A stretch of 64,000 bases of DNA from Polynucleobacter sp. HIN11 (GCF_030297675.1 NZ_AP028142.1:930001-994000); one strand, 5' to 3'; shown: positions 1 through 9,725, counted from the first letter of the stretch. Program-made: numbers and translations. The notes: a model not told the origin generated them from the letters alone.

Positions 1-474
1 GTTGAGAAACTCGTTGAACTCAATATGCAAATCGCCAAGAATAGTTTGAGCGAGAGCATGAGCAATGCCAAGAAAGCACTAGAAGTACGCGATGTTCAAC
101 AACTCATTACCCAGCAAGCTGAAATGATTCAGCCAATGGCTGAGCGCATGATGAACTACGGTCGTGATCTCTATGAGATTGCACAAGATAGCTCCCATGC
201 GTTTACCAAAACGGCAGAGGCAGAGTTCGCTGCTAACCAGAAAAAATTGCAATCCATGGTTGATGAGTGGACCAAAAACGCTCCGGCCGGGTCAGATGCT
301 GCCGTGCAAATGATGAAGCAAGCAATCGCGGCAGCAAACAACAGCTATGAGACCAGCCAAAAGGCTATCAAGCACGCGATGGAAGTGGCGCAAGCCAATA
401 TGCAAAATGCAGCAGATACTGTGACCAAAGCGGCTAGTAAAGCAGCAAAAGCCTCGAAGAAGTCTTCTGAGTAA
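1..474 (+). CDS. phaP: Phasin family protein, 5' end cut by window edge
   Basis: Small helical protein that coats polyhydroxyalkanoate granules. The visible 157 codons are rich in Ala, Lys, Gln and Met, have heptad-like amphipathic helices and no membrane segment, and end in a Lys/Ala/Ser tail, as in phasins of Burkholderiales. The reading frame is open from base 1; the residues before the first ATG (base 25) read VEKLVELN, which matches the phasin core, so the true start lies upstream of the window. A strong intrinsic terminator follows 20 bases after the stop. It implies polyester storage. PHA synthase genes are not in the window. Confidence 0.8.
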   Translation, partial: VEKLVELNMQIAKNSLSESMSNAKKALEVRDVQQLITQQAEMIQPMAERMMNYGRDLYEIAQDSSHAFTKTAEAEFAANQKKLQSMVDEWTKNAPAGSDAAVQMMKQAIAAANNSYETSQKAIKHAMEVAQANMQNAADTVTKAASKAAKASKKSSE

Positions 475-495
475 TTTATAGAACGATTGAAGTTG

Positions 496-522
496 AAACC
501 CCGCTGCGGCGGGGTTTTTTCT
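496..522 (+). terminator. Intrinsic terminator of phasin gene
   Basis: Perfect 9-bp stem (AAACCCCGC at 496-504, GCGGGGTTT at 509-517) with a 4-base loop, running into a T-tract. It lies just after the phasin stop and just beyond the end of the convergent lpdA gene. On the minus strand the U-run is poor, so it should act mainly on the phasin transcript. Confidence 0.9.
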
Positions 523-555
523 TGGGGCCCAGGATTCGTAAATCTTTTTTGTACG

Positions 556-2337
556 CTACTTCTTCTTGACGGGTGGCAAATCGGTACACGATCCATGATG
601 TGCTTCTGCTGCCAATCCCACGGACTCCCCTAGGGTTGGATGCGGATGAATAGTCTTACCAATATCAACCGAATCGGCTCCCATCTCAATCGCTAGGCAA
701 ACCTCACCAATGAGGTCACCCGCATTGGTTCCCACAATGCCTCCACCAATAATGCGGTGGGTGTTGGCATCGAAGAGCAATTTAGTAAAGCCTTCGTCAC
801 GACCATTGGCAATTGCTCGTCCACTAGCTGCCCATGGGAATAAACCTTTCTCATAGGCAATGCCTTGTGCCTTGCATTGCTCTTCAGTCAGCCCTGCCCA
901 AGCAACCTCGGGATCGGTATAGGCTACCGACGGAATTTGCTTCGCATCAAAGTAGGATTTCTGACCAGCTGCTGCTTCAGCTGCTACATGGCCTTCATGA
1001 ACGGCCTTGTGCGCCAACATGGGTTGCCCAACGATGTCGCCAATCGCAAAGATATTGGCTACATTGGTTCGCATTTGTGAATCTACGGGAATAAATCCGC
1101 GCTCATCAACCTGCACACCAGCAGCGCCTGCATCAATCTTCTTACCATTGGGGGTACGCCCTACTGCTACCAACACGAGGTCGTAGCGTTGTGGACTGCC
1201 TGGTGACTTCTCACCCTCAAAATAAACCTCAATGCCATCCGGCTTGGCTTCTGCACGAACCGCCCGAGTTTTGAGCATGATGTGATCAAAGCGATGCGAG
1301 TTCATTTTTTCCCAAACGCGCTCGAGGTCACGATCAGCCCCAGCCATCAAACCATCCATCATCTCCACAATATCGATGCGAGAGCCGAGTGCGCTATAGA
1401 CGGTGGCCATCTCTAAACCAATAATGCCACCACCAATGACCAGCATCCGCTTCGGAATACTCTTTAATAGCAATGCGCCCGTACTATCCACCACCCGGGG
1501 GTCTTTGGGCATAAAGGGCAAAGCAATGGGTTGACTACCAGCCGCGATAATGGCTTTCTGAAAACGGATCACCTCTTTCTGACCCAACAGATCTTGTCCG
1601 CTACCTGTGCATAGATCCACTTCAACGTGATGAGCATCCAGAAAACGTCCCAGACCTCTGACGACATTGACCTTGCGCATCTTAGCCATACCCGCTAGAC
1701 CACCAGTTAATTTAGCAATCACGCCCTCTTTGTGTTGGCGCAATTGATCGAGATTAATTTTGGGAGGAGCAAATTCAATGCCATGCTTAGCCATGTGCTT
1801 CACCTCATCCATCACCGCTGCGGTGTGCAAGAGTGCTTTGGATGGAATGCAGCCCACATTGAGGCAAACGCCACCGAGGGTTGGGTAGCGCTCGACCAAA
1901 ATGACATTCGCACCAAGATCGGCACTCCGAAATGCGGCACTATAGCCACCGGGGCCGGCACCTAAGACAAGTACTTCGCATTCATGCTGTACCTTACCCT
2001 GATACGCGCCAGCGGGAACTGGAATGGCTGCAGGCGGTGCTGGTGGTACTGGTGGTGCAGATGATTTTGTAGTCGCTGGAGTAACTGATGATGCTGTACC
2101 CGATACTTCAAGCTGCCCAATCACCGAACCTTTACTTACCTTGTCACCCACTTTCACCGCAAGACTAGTGACGACACCCGCTTGATCCGCGGGGACCTCC
2201 ATCGTGGCCTTGTCGGACTCCAGAACAATCAGTGGCTGCTCTTTCTCAATTGCATCACCAACTTTCACCAAAACCTCAATGACCGGTACATCAGAGTAAT
2301 CGCCAATATCAGGCACTACGATCGCATGTTGACTCAT
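556..2337 (-). CDS. lpdA: Dihydrolipoyl dehydrogenase (E3) with N-terminal lipoyl domain
   Basis: FAD enzyme that reoxidises dihydrolipoamide of the pyruvate dehydrogenase complex, making NADH. Residues 1-78 form a lipoyl domain with the lipoylated Lys at 43 (ESDKATMEVP). A Pro/Ala/Ser/Thr linker follows, then the flavoprotein: FAD motif GAGPGGYSAAF near 126 and redox disulfide C158/C163 in GGVCLNVGCIPSK. The C-terminal HPHPTLGES motif carries the catalytic His-Glu pair. The in-frame GTG one codon upstream is only 3 bases from AGGAG, whereas the ATG at 2337 has 6-base spacing, so the ATG was chosen. Last gene of aceE-aceF-lpdA. A lipoyl domain fused to E3 is common in betaproteobacteria. Confidence 0.95.
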   Translation of the reverse strand: MSQHAIVVPDIGDYSDVPVIEVLVKVGDAIEKEQPLIVLESDKATMEVPADQAGVVTSLAVKVGDKVSKGSVIGQLEVSGTASSVTPATTKSSAPPVPPAPPAAIPVPAGAYQGKVQHECEVLVLGAGPGGYSAAFRSADLGANVILVERYPTLGGVCLNVGCIPSKALLHTAAVMDEVKHMAKHGIEFAPPKINLDQLRQHKEGVIAKLTGGLAGMAKMRKVNVVRGLGRFLDAHHVEVDLCTGSGQDLLGQKEVIRFQKAIIAAGSQPIALPFMPKDPRVVDSTGALLLKSIPKRMLVIGGGIIGLEMATVYSALGSRIDIVEMMDGLMAGADRDLERVWEKMNSHRFDHIMLKTRAVRAEAKPDGIEVYFEGEKSPGSPQRYDLVLVAVGRTPNGKKIDAGAAGVQVDERGFIPVDSQMRTNVANIFAIGDIVGQPMLAHKAVHEGHVAAEAAAGQKSYFDAKQIPSVAYTDPEVAWAGLTEEQCKAQGIAYEKGLFPWAASGRAIANGRDEGFTKLLFDANTHRIIGGGIVGTNAGDLIGEVCLAIEMGADSVDIGKTIHPHPTLGESVGLAAEAHHGSCTDLPPVKKK

Positions 2338-2346
2338 CACCTTCTC

Positions 2347-3648
2347 CTACAAAACAGCGCGACGGAAGTCGGCGAGTAACTGCGAAATGTAAACATTAAA
2401 GCGCGTCGCTAACGCCCCATCAATTACTCGGTGATCCGCTGTGAGTGATAGTGGGCAGATTAATCGCGGCACAAAGGCTTTGCCATCCCAAACGGGTTTC
2501 ATGGCAGCTTTACTAACGCCCAGAATCGCTACCTCAGGAGCATTAATGATGGGCGCAAAGTATGTACCACCAATGCCACCCAAGGATGAAATCGTGAAAC
2601 TGGCTCCTTGCATTTGCTCGGGCTTTAACTTGCCCTCACGTGCAAGCGCTGCGAGTTCTGCGGTCTCTCTGGCAATCTCGAAGATCCCTTTTTGATCCGC
2701 ATTGCGAATCACTGGCACAACCAGACCATTAGGCGTATCTGCTGCGAAGGCAATATGGAAATACTTTTTGAGAACGAGATCATCGCCGTCAAGTGAAGCA
2801 TTGAACTCAGGGTACTTCTTCAATGCGGCAACCGAAGCCTTAATCAAGAATGCAAGCATCGTAATTTTGCTGCCCTGCTTCTCATTCTCTTTATTGGTCT
2901 GCACTCTAAACGCTTCAAGGTCGGTAATATCGGCATCCTCATGATAAGTAACCGCCGGAATCATCACCCAGTTACGTGCCAAATTAGCAGCTGAGAGTTT
3001 CTTGATTCGGGAGAGCGGTTGACGCTCGGTCTCACCAAATTTACTGAAGTCAACCTTAGGCCATGGCAAGAGATTGAGGCCTCCTAAACTGCCGCCTGGG
3101 CTTTGACTTGCTGGTGCACTCGCACCGGTCATCACGGATTTAACAAACGCTTGCACATCCTCTTGTGAAATCCGCCCTTTGGGGCCTGTGCCTTTAACCT
3201 GCGCAATCGTTACGCCCAACTCACGGGCAAACTTACGAACCGATGGGCTGGCATGGCTTGCGCCATCAATTGAGCTTACTGGCTCAGCTCGTACCGGAGT
3301 TGCAGCAGGGATCGCTGCTGGCGAGGGTGTTGGTGTGGGTGCTGGGGCAACCGGCGCAACTTGGGCTGGCGGAGCTGCAGAGGCAGCGGGCGCAGATGCA
3401 CTCGCATCACTTGCTTCCAATAAGAGCACGACACCACCTTCCGAGATGTTGTCGCCCACTTTGACCTTCACCTCTTTCACCACTCCTGCGTGGGAGGATG
3501 GCACATCCATGGTTGCCTTATCGGACTCGAGGGTGATGAGGGATTGCTCTTTCTCAACGCGATCACCTGCTTTGATATGCACCTCAATGACCGGCACATC
3601 CTGATAGTCTCCAATATCGGGGACCTTGATTTCAAGTAATTGACTCAT
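2347..3648 (-). CDS. aceF: Dihydrolipoyllysine acetyltransferase (E2 of PDH)
   Basis: Core of the pyruvate dehydrogenase complex; transfers acetyl from lipoamide to CoA. It has one lipoyl domain (Lys44 in ESDKATMDVP), a long Ala/Pro linker (about 80-125), a peripheral-subunit-binding domain (about 133-170, ASPSVRKFAREL) and a C-terminal catalytic domain ending with HRVIDG (His406, Asp410). Many E2 proteins carry two or three lipoyl domains; here one is on E2 and one on E3. Seven bases separate it from aceE and nine from lpdA, so the three genes form one operon. Confidence 0.96.
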   Translation of the reverse strand: MSQLLEIKVPDIGDYQDVPVIEVHIKAGDRVEKEQSLITLESDKATMDVPSSHAGVVKEVKVKVGDNISEGGVVLLLEASDASASAPAASAAPPAQVAPVAPAPTPTPSPAAIPAATPVRAEPVSSIDGASHASPSVRKFARELGVTIAQVKGTGPKGRISQEDVQAFVKSVMTGASAPASQSPGGSLGGLNLLPWPKVDFSKFGETERQPLSRIKKLSAANLARNWVMIPAVTYHEDADITDLEAFRVQTNKENEKQGSKITMLAFLIKASVAALKKYPEFNASLDGDDLVLKKYFHIAFAADTPNGLVVPVIRNADQKGIFEIARETAELAALAREGKLKPEQMQGASFTISSLGGIGGTYFAPIINAPEVAILGVSKAAMKPVWDGKAFVPRLICPLSLTADHRVIDGALATRFNVYISQLLADFRRAVL

Positions 3649-3655
3649 GATGGCC

Positions 3656-6352
3656 TTACATCTTCATGGGGTTGGGTTTATTGGGATCAATTTGGTACTT
3701 CGTAATCGCTTGTGCAACCTTACTGCGATCAATCTTCCCATCATCGGCCAAGGACTTCAGTGCAGCGACCGTAATCCAGTGACGATCCACCTCAAAGAAG
3801 TGACGCAGTTGCTCGCGTGTATCGGAGCGACCAAAGCCATCGGTTCCCAACACCTCATAACGACGACCCAGGTTCTGAATCGCTGGACGTATTTGCTCTG
3901 CAAACATGCGCATGTAGTCGGTGGCAGCAATGACTGGACCCTGATGATCTTTCAGTAAGCGCTCGACATGCGATAACTTCGGTGTGGCAGTTGGGTTAAG
4001 TAGATTGCTGCGGTTGGTTTGATTCCAATCCCGCCCAAGTTCGTTCATACTGGGGCAACCCCATAGATCCGAAGCAACTCCCCAATCCTGGTTTAATAGT
4101 TCTGCAGCAGCAATCACTTCGCGGAAGATCGTGCCACTACCGAGTAATTGAACGCGTAATGGATTTTTTACGTCACCCATCGACTGCAACTTGTACATTC
4201 CCTTAATAATGTCTTGCTCAGCACCCTTAGGCATCGCTGGGTGAGCATAGTTCTCATTCATTAAGGTGATGTAGTAATAGACATCTTCTTGCTCGGTCAG
4301 CATGCGACGCATACCATCCTGAATCACAACCGCTAACTCAAACGCAAAGGTGGGGTCATAGCTCACGCAGTTCGGCACGGCTGCCGCCCAGATCTGGCTA
4401 TGGCCATCCTCGTGTTGCAAGCCTTCACCGTTTAGAGTCGTGCGACCGGCAGTACCACCAAGAAGGAAACCGCGACTGCGCATATCCCCGGCAGCCCATG
4501 CTAAATCACCAATGCGCTGGAAACCGAACATGGAATAGAAGATGTAGAACGGCAACATCGGCACTCCGTGGGTGGAATATGATGTCGCGGCTGCAATCCA
4601 GTCACACATGCCACCGGCCTCGTTAATACCCTCTTGCAGAATTTGTCCGGCTTTATCTTCTTTGTAGAACATCAACTGATCGTGATCTTCTGGGGTGTAA
4701 AGCTGTCCCAACTGATTCCAGATACCAAGTTGGCGGAACATACCTTCCATACCAAAGGTACGTGACTCGTCAGGCACGATCGGTACAACTCGGCGTCCAA
4801 TGGTCTTATCACGCACGACTGTATTTAGTAAGCGTACAAAGGCCATGGTGGTTGAGATCTCACGGCCTTCGGTCGTTGCTTCTAAAAGAGGTGCGAAGGC
4901 ATCGAGTGCAGGGACTGGCAAGCTCTCAGCTTTTGCACGGCGTTGTGGCAGATAGCCGCCCAGCTCCATGCGTCGTGCGCGCATGTATTCCAGTTCAGGG
5001 CTACCCTCGGGGAACTTCACAAAGGGCATATCAGCCAATTGATCATCGCTTACCGGAATCTCAAAGCGATCCCTAAAACGCACCACATCGTCATGACTCA
5101 TCTTCTTCGCTTGGTGAGCAATGTTCATACCCTCACCTGAGCCACCCATGCCATAGCCTTTAATGGTTTTCGCCAAAATCACTGTTGGTTGACCACGATG
5201 GTTCACAGCCGAATGAAACGCGGCGTAGACTTTATGGGGATCATGGCCACCGCGATTGAGGTTCCAAATATCCTCATCACTCCAGTCAGCCACTAAGGCT
5301 TTTAGTTCTGGGGTATTAAATACCTTCTCACGGACATAGGCACCATTTTTGGCTTTCATGGTTTGGTACTCACCATCCACAATCTCACCCAAGCGCTGCA
5401 TCAAGATGCCATTCTTATCGCGGGCAAAAAGTGCGTCCCAATGACCGCCCCAAACCACTTTGATGACATTCCAACCAGCGCCTCGGAACTCGCTCTCAAG
5501 CTCCTGAATAATCTTGCCATTACCACGAACCGGTCCATCTAGGCGCTGCAGGTTGCAGTTCACCACAAAAATGAGGTTGTCGAGTTTCTCACGGCCCGCC
5601 ATACCAATAGCGCCGAGCGACTCGGGTTCATCGGTTTCACCATCACCCAAGAAGGCCCACACTTTGCGACCTTCGGTCTTCGCAAAACCGCGATCCTCGA
5701 GGTAACGCATAAAGCGTGCTTGATAAATAGCCATGATGGGACCAAGGCCCATCGATACCGTGGGGAACTGCCAGAAATCAGGCATTAGCCAAGGATGGGG
5801 GTAGCTTGAAATGCCTTTGCCATCCACCTCTTGGCGGAAATTATTAAGCTGCTCATCGCTTAGGCGTCCCAACATATAGGCACGAGCGTATACACCGGGC
5901 GCCGAGTGTCCTTGGACGAAGATTAAATCGCCGCCATGTTGTTCGGACGGCGCATGCCAGAAGTGGTTGTATCCAACGTCATATAAGGTAGCAGCCGATT
6001 GGAAGGAAGAAATATGCCCGCCAACGTTTGTGTTCTTGTTGGCGCGCAATACCATCGCCATGGCATTCCACCGAGTAAAGGATCGAATTCGATGCTCGAT
6101 ATTTTGATCCCCTGGAATCCGCGCTTGGATCTCTACTGGAATCGTATTGATATACGGTGTTTCTGCATGAAAGGGTTGATCAACACCATTCACACGCGCA
6201 TGCGCGATTTGCTGATCAATCAAATACGCAGCACGATCGGTGCCCTCATGCTTGATCACGCCATCGAGTGCTTCTAACCACTCTTTGGTTTCAACTGGAT
6301 CAACATCCATTGGATTCATTTGACCTGCCACTTGCTCGGGTACAGCTGCCAT
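3656..6352 (-). CDS. aceE: Pyruvate dehydrogenase E1 component (homodimeric type)
   Basis: Thiamine-diphosphate enzyme that decarboxylates pyruvate and acetylates the E2 lipoyl group. Its 898 residues match the usual length of the single-chain E1 of proteobacteria. The ThDP motif starts with GDG at 236-238 and ends with NCNLQR at 265-270. The start has a strong GGAGG seven bases upstream. It is the first gene of aceE-aceF-lpdA and is preceded by a sigma70 promoter and a leader hairpin. No pdhR-type regulator is next to it. Confidence 0.97.
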   Translation of the reverse strand: MAAVPEQVAGQMNPMDVDPVETKEWLEALDGVIKHEGTDRAAYLIDQQIAHARVNGVDQPFHAETPYINTIPVEIQARIPGDQNIEHRIRSFTRWNAMAMVLRANKNTNVGGHISSFQSAATLYDVGYNHFWHAPSEQHGGDLIFVQGHSAPGVYARAYMLGRLSDEQLNNFRQEVDGKGISSYPHPWLMPDFWQFPTVSMGLGPIMAIYQARFMRYLEDRGFAKTEGRKVWAFLGDGETDEPESLGAIGMAGREKLDNLIFVVNCNLQRLDGPVRGNGKIIQELESEFRGAGWNVIKVVWGGHWDALFARDKNGILMQRLGEIVDGEYQTMKAKNGAYVREKVFNTPELKALVADWSDEDIWNLNRGGHDPHKVYAAFHSAVNHRGQPTVILAKTIKGYGMGGSGEGMNIAHQAKKMSHDDVVRFRDRFEIPVSDDQLADMPFVKFPEGSPELEYMRARRMELGGYLPQRRAKAESLPVPALDAFAPLLEATTEGREISTTMAFVRLLNTVVRDKTIGRRVVPIVPDESRTFGMEGMFRQLGIWNQLGQLYTPEDHDQLMFYKEDKAGQILQEGINEAGGMCDWIAAATSYSTHGVPMLPFYIFYSMFGFQRIGDLAWAAGDMRSRGFLLGGTAGRTTLNGEGLQHEDGHSQIWAAAVPNCVSYDPTFAFELAVVIQDGMRRMLTEQEDVYYYITLMNENYAHPAMPKGAEQDIIKGMYKLQSMGDVKNPLRVQLLGSGTIFREVIAAAELLNQDWGVASDLWGCPSMNELGRDWNQTNRSNLLNPTATPKLSHVERLLKDHQGPVIAATDYMRMFAEQIRPAIQNLGRRYEVLGTDGFGRSDTREQLRHFFEVDRHWITVAALKSLADDGKIDRSKVAQAITKYQIDPNKPNPMKM

Positions 6353-6378
6353 GGTTTGCCTCCGTTTTAATCTGTGAC

Positions 6379-6395
6379 GAGGGATTGTGTCCCTC
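6379..6395 (-). other. Hairpin in aceE leader
   Basis: Inverted repeat GAGGGA-ttgtg-TCCCTC between the predicted aceE transcription start (about 6399) and the Shine-Dalgarno. It is not followed by a U-run, so it is not a terminator by itself. It could be an operator or an mRNA structure; no function can be assigned from sequence. Confidence 0.4.
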
Positions 6396-6405
6396 TATGG
6401 CTAAT

Positions 6406-6434
6406 ATTCTAAGAATAGGTGACGATTGTGACAA
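6406..6434 (-). promoter_or_regulatory. Predicted sigma70 promoter of aceE operon
   Basis: On the minus strand: -35 TTGTCA (6434-6429), exactly 17 bases, then -10 TAGAAT (6411-6406). The start would be near 6399, giving a leader of about 47 bases before the aceE ATG. Hexamers and spacing are close to consensus. Confidence 0.6.
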
Positions 6435-6536
6435 TTAATTTTCCACATTCCGGTAATCTTTATCACTATATGGAATAATATTGCAGTGCAAAGCCCTTTA
6501 TATTAGGAACTTCCTCTAATTAGAAAGACCCTTGGA

Positions 6537-9113
6537 TTGGCTACTGGGAACTCCTTGCAGGTAAAGCTCTACGAAGCGTTTAAACGAATGCCTTCGATCC
6601 GGCGCTTTATTGGTTCGCGCTTGGTTTACACGCCACTAATGGCGATTGTGATCTTTTTGGTGGTGATGGCCATCATTCTTGGAACGCTGCAAGTTCAAGA
6701 GCGACAACAACAAGAGGGCTCCCTCTTTCGTGAACTAAGTTTGGTGAAGCAGCGGATTCAGCTGCGCTTTATCAATAACAGTGAAGCTTTGCAATCCTTT
6801 AGTCGTGATCTCGCCCAAACCCAAAATGATCGCGCCGCACGTGACAAGGTCTTAGCTCAAATCGAGTCCTTTGTTTTAGGGAACCCCGAGATATTGCAGC
6901 TCATCTGGTTAAACGATAACGAGTGGCGGCAATGGATGATCCCTCCCCCCGCTCGTAATCATGAATGGTTTGATATCGTGCCCCAAGCAACCGATATTGA
7001 TCGAGAATTAAAGAAAGCTCTGTTCTTAAGTCGTGAGACTAATCGACCCGCCTATAGTCAGGTAATTAGTATTACCGTCCCCAAAGACGATCCAATCATG
7101 AGTGAGCGTCAATCGGTTTTTTGGGAGGTTATTTCAATCTTCAAAGATGGGGAAGCAACAGGTGCACTCGCGGTGATGTACTCGAGCCAGGGGATCTTGC
7201 AATACATTATTCCACCCGAGCTAAAGAGCCAGCATCGCTACTCCTTAATTGGTAAAGATAATCGGGTGCTCGCCATTTCATCCGATCGCGATACACCCAC
7301 GCGCTCACTCAGTAATGAAACGAGCCTAGACTTTGGTGCACTGGGCCCCAACATTATGTTACGCGTGGATACCTATCCACCTCCAACTGACCTCACCTTT
7401 CGGATGCTGCTGGGTGTTGTGATTGGCTTATCCGCTTTTGTGGTCTGGAGCTTGTGGTCGGTTCTAAAACAGATGCAAGTGCGTCAACTCACTGAAGCAA
7501 ACTTACGAACTGAGAGTAGCTTCCGTAGAGTGCTAGAAGACTCCATGCCGGTCGGAATTCGGGCGCATGATATGGAAAAACGCATTACCTATGTCAATCG
7601 ATCGTTTTCTGAAATGACGGGCTGGGCCCAAGAGGAGTTGCTTGGATTAAAACCGCCCTTTCCATTCTGGCCAGCCGAGCTTCACGAAGAATTAATGCAA
7701 AAGATGGCTGGGGCGCTTGAGGGTAATGCGAAGAATGGGATCGAGGGCACGATTCAGCGTAAGAATGGAACTCGGATTGCAACACGTACCTTTATCGCCC
7801 CATTAATTAATGATAAGGGCCAGCAAACCGGTTGGGTGACATCGGTGATTGATATCTCAGAACCCAAAAAGATCCGAGAAGAATTATCGGCTACTCAAGA
7901 GCGCTTTGTCACAGTGCTTGAGGGCTTAGATGCGGCCGTATCAGTGGTCTCGATTGAAACTGGCGAACTGCTCTTTGCTAATCGCTATTACCGCGAGCGC
8001 TTTGGCGATACCGCCAAGGGGCATATTGATCTAACCGGCCATGAGATGGATCCATCTTCCATCTTCCATTTTGAAGGTGATAACGTCGATGCCTTAGCAG
8101 GCCTCCCCGCGTCTGCCTTAAAACAATCCAATGAAATTGAATCTGAGGAGATTCAGTTACGAGGCGATACGACGCATTGGTACGAGGTGCGGCGCCGTTA
8201 TATTTCGTGGGTGGATGGTCACCTGGCACAGTTACTGATTGCTACGGATATCACGCTGCGCAAGAATACCGAGGAGCTCGCCAGACAACAGGAAGAGCGG
8301 ATGCAATTTACCAGCCGTCTTACCACCATGGGTGAGATGGCGTCCTCACTCGCACACGAGCTCAACCAACCTCTCTCTGCGATCTCGAACTATTGCATGG
8401 GAATTGCTAAGCGGCTATCGAGCACCCAAAATCCGCTCTCCAACGAGCTAGTCCCCGCATTAGAAAAAGCCAGCGACCAAGCACATCGGGCAGGCACGAT
8501 CATTTCGCGCATTCGTAGCTTTGTAAAACGGAGTGAGCCACAAAGTAAGTTATGCAATATTGGCGACATCATCGCTGACTCTGTTGGTCTGGTGGAGATT
8601 GAAGCAAATCGCCACCGCCTCAAGATTATTTCCGAGATAGCCCCTGATATTCCTCAGGTTCAGCTTGACCCTGTTCTGATTCAGCAGGTCTTGGTCAACC
8701 TCCTGAAAAACTCCTTAGATAGCCTGCGCGAGGTTTACCCCCTCTCCTCACGTTGGTCGGCCCCACCGGTGAAGATTAGCGCTGACCTCGAAACCAGCAC
8801 CTTCCCTAGCATGCTGCGGATTCGGGTGACCGATGCTGGGGCCGGCATCGCCGAGTCGGTTCTCAACCGAATGTTTGAACCCTTTTTTAGCACCAAATCC
8901 GATGGAATGGGCATGGGCCTGAATATTTGCCGCTCCATCATCGAGTCCCACCATGGTAGGCTGTGGGCCAAAAATCACATGGATACCGAGCACACACGCT
9001 TAGTCGGCTGCACCTTTACAATTCTGTTACCGTTGGAATCCAGTCAAATAACAAAGACGTCAATAGGAAATAGCGATGAACATGAGCAATCCACCGAAAA
9101 CAACCCAGGCTGA
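6537..9113 (+). CDS. Membrane sensor histidine kinase with two PAS-like domains
   Basis: Two-component sensor. TM1 (about 32-52) and TM2 (about 289-309) bracket a periplasmic domain of about 235 residues, probably a Cache-type ligand sensor. Then come a PAS domain (about 325-440), a second PAS-like domain (about 452-575), the HisKA box with phospho-His607 (SLAHELNQPL), an N box (NLLKNS near 721), and G boxes DAGAG (766-770) and GMGMGL (790-795). The architecture is FixL/DctS-like; the ligand is unknown. No ATG suits the full length: TTG at 6537 is used, with TTG at 6555 and ATG at 6588 as alternatives. It overlaps the response regulator by 38 bases, so the two are coupled. Confidence 0.88.
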   Translation: MATGNSLQVKLYEAFKRMPSIRRFIGSRLVYTPLMAIVIFLVVMAIILGTLQVQERQQQEGSLFRELSLVKQRIQLRFINNSEALQSFSRDLAQTQNDRAARDKVLAQIESFVLGNPEILQLIWLNDNEWRQWMIPPPARNHEWFDIVPQATDIDRELKKALFLSRETNRPAYSQVISITVPKDDPIMSERQSVFWEVISIFKDGEATGALAVMYSSQGILQYIIPPELKSQHRYSLIGKDNRVLAISSDRDTPTRSLSNETSLDFGALGPNIMLRVDTYPPPTDLTFRMLLGVVIGLSAFVVWSLWSVLKQMQVRQLTEANLRTESSFRRVLEDSMPVGIRAHDMEKRITYVNRSFSEMTGWAQEELLGLKPPFPFWPAELHEELMQKMAGALEGNAKNGIEGTIQRKNGTRIATRTFIAPLINDKGQQTGWVTSVIDISEPKKIREELSATQERFVTVLEGLDAAVSVVSIETGELLFANRYYRERFGDTAKGHIDLTGHEMDPSSIFHFEGDNVDALAGLPASALKQSNEIESEEIQLRGDTTHWYEVRRRYISWVDGHLAQLLIATDITLRKNTEELARQQEERMQFTSRLTTMGEMASSLAHELNQPLSAISNYCMGIAKRLSSTQNPLSNELVPALEKASDQAHRAGTIISRIRSFVKRSEPQSKLCNIGDIIADSVGLVEIEANRHRLKIISEIAPDIPQVQLDPVLIQQVLVNLLKNSLDSLREVYPLSSRWSAPPVKISADLETSTFPSMLRIRVTDAGAGIAESVLNRMFEPFFSTKSDGMGMGLNICRSIIESHHGRLWAKNHMDTEHTRLVGCTFTILLPLESSQITKTSIGNSDEHEQSTENNPG

Positions 9114-9708
9114 AGTCGTTTATGTGGTTGACGACGATGAGGCAGTGCGCGACTCTCTGACCTGGTTACTTGAGAGTAACGGCTACACCGTCCGTTGCCA
9201 TGCCAGTGCCGAGCGCTTCTTGCAGTCCCTCCAAAATACCGATAAGTCGACGATCTCGTGCTTAATATTAGATGTACGTATGCCCGGCATGTCGGGTCTT
9301 GAGCTCCAAGAGCGTCTCATCAGCGAGAACTTACCAATGCCCATCTCGTTCATCACTGGTCACGGGGATGTCTCGATGGCAGTGTCGACCATGAAGCGTG
9401 GCGCAGTCGACTTTATTGAGAAGCCCTTTAAAGAAAATGAACTGTGTGCGCTAGTTGAACGGATGCTCACCAAGGCACGCGTGGATTTTGCGCAGGCAGA
9501 TCAACGTAAGAACACACAGAGCCTCTTGAGCAAACTCACCGGTCGTGAGCGCCAGGTTTTGGAGCGCATTGTGGCAGGTCGTCTGAACAAACAAATTGCC
9601 GATGATCTGAGCATCTCTATTAAGACCGTTGAAGCACATCGTGCCAACATCATGGAGAAGCTCAACGTCAACACTGTTGCTGACCTGCTGCGTCTGGCAC
9701 TCTCTTAA
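9076..9708 (+). CDS. FixJ/NarL-type response regulator
   Basis: DNA-binding partner of the preceding kinase. The receiver domain (about 14-130) has the acidic pocket DDD near 19-21, phospho-acceptor Asp66 (LILDVRMPG) and a conserved Lys in EKPF. The LuxR-type helix-turn-helix (about 152-207) contains TGRERQVL and KQIADDLSISIKTVEAHRA. Length and layout match FixJ/TtrR/DctR-like regulators. The start is inside the end of the kinase gene with AGGA seven bases upstream. folD follows after only 17 bases, so these may share a transcript although function does not link them. Target genes cannot be named. Confidence 0.9.
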   Translation: MNMSNPPKTTQAEVVYVVDDDEAVRDSLTWLLESNGYTVRCHASAERFLQSLQNTDKSTISCLILDVRMPGMSGLELQERLISENLPMPISFITGHGDVSMAVSTMKRGAVDFIEKPFKENELCALVERMLTKARVDFAQADQRKNTQSLLSKLTGRERQVLERIVAGRLNKQIADDLSISIKTVEAHRANIMEKLNVNTVADLLRLALS

Positions 9709-9725
9709 TCATTTGAGTAAGCGCG

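Noticed and set aside
2020..2090. GGTGGT-rich stretch as a possible repeat element
   Set aside because: It encodes the Pro/Ala linker of LpdA on the minus strand; low complexity is due to the protein.
3179..3604. 141-codon plus-strand frame inside aceF
   Set aside because: Antisense shadow of the Ala/Pro linker and lipoyl domain; codon pattern explained by aceF.
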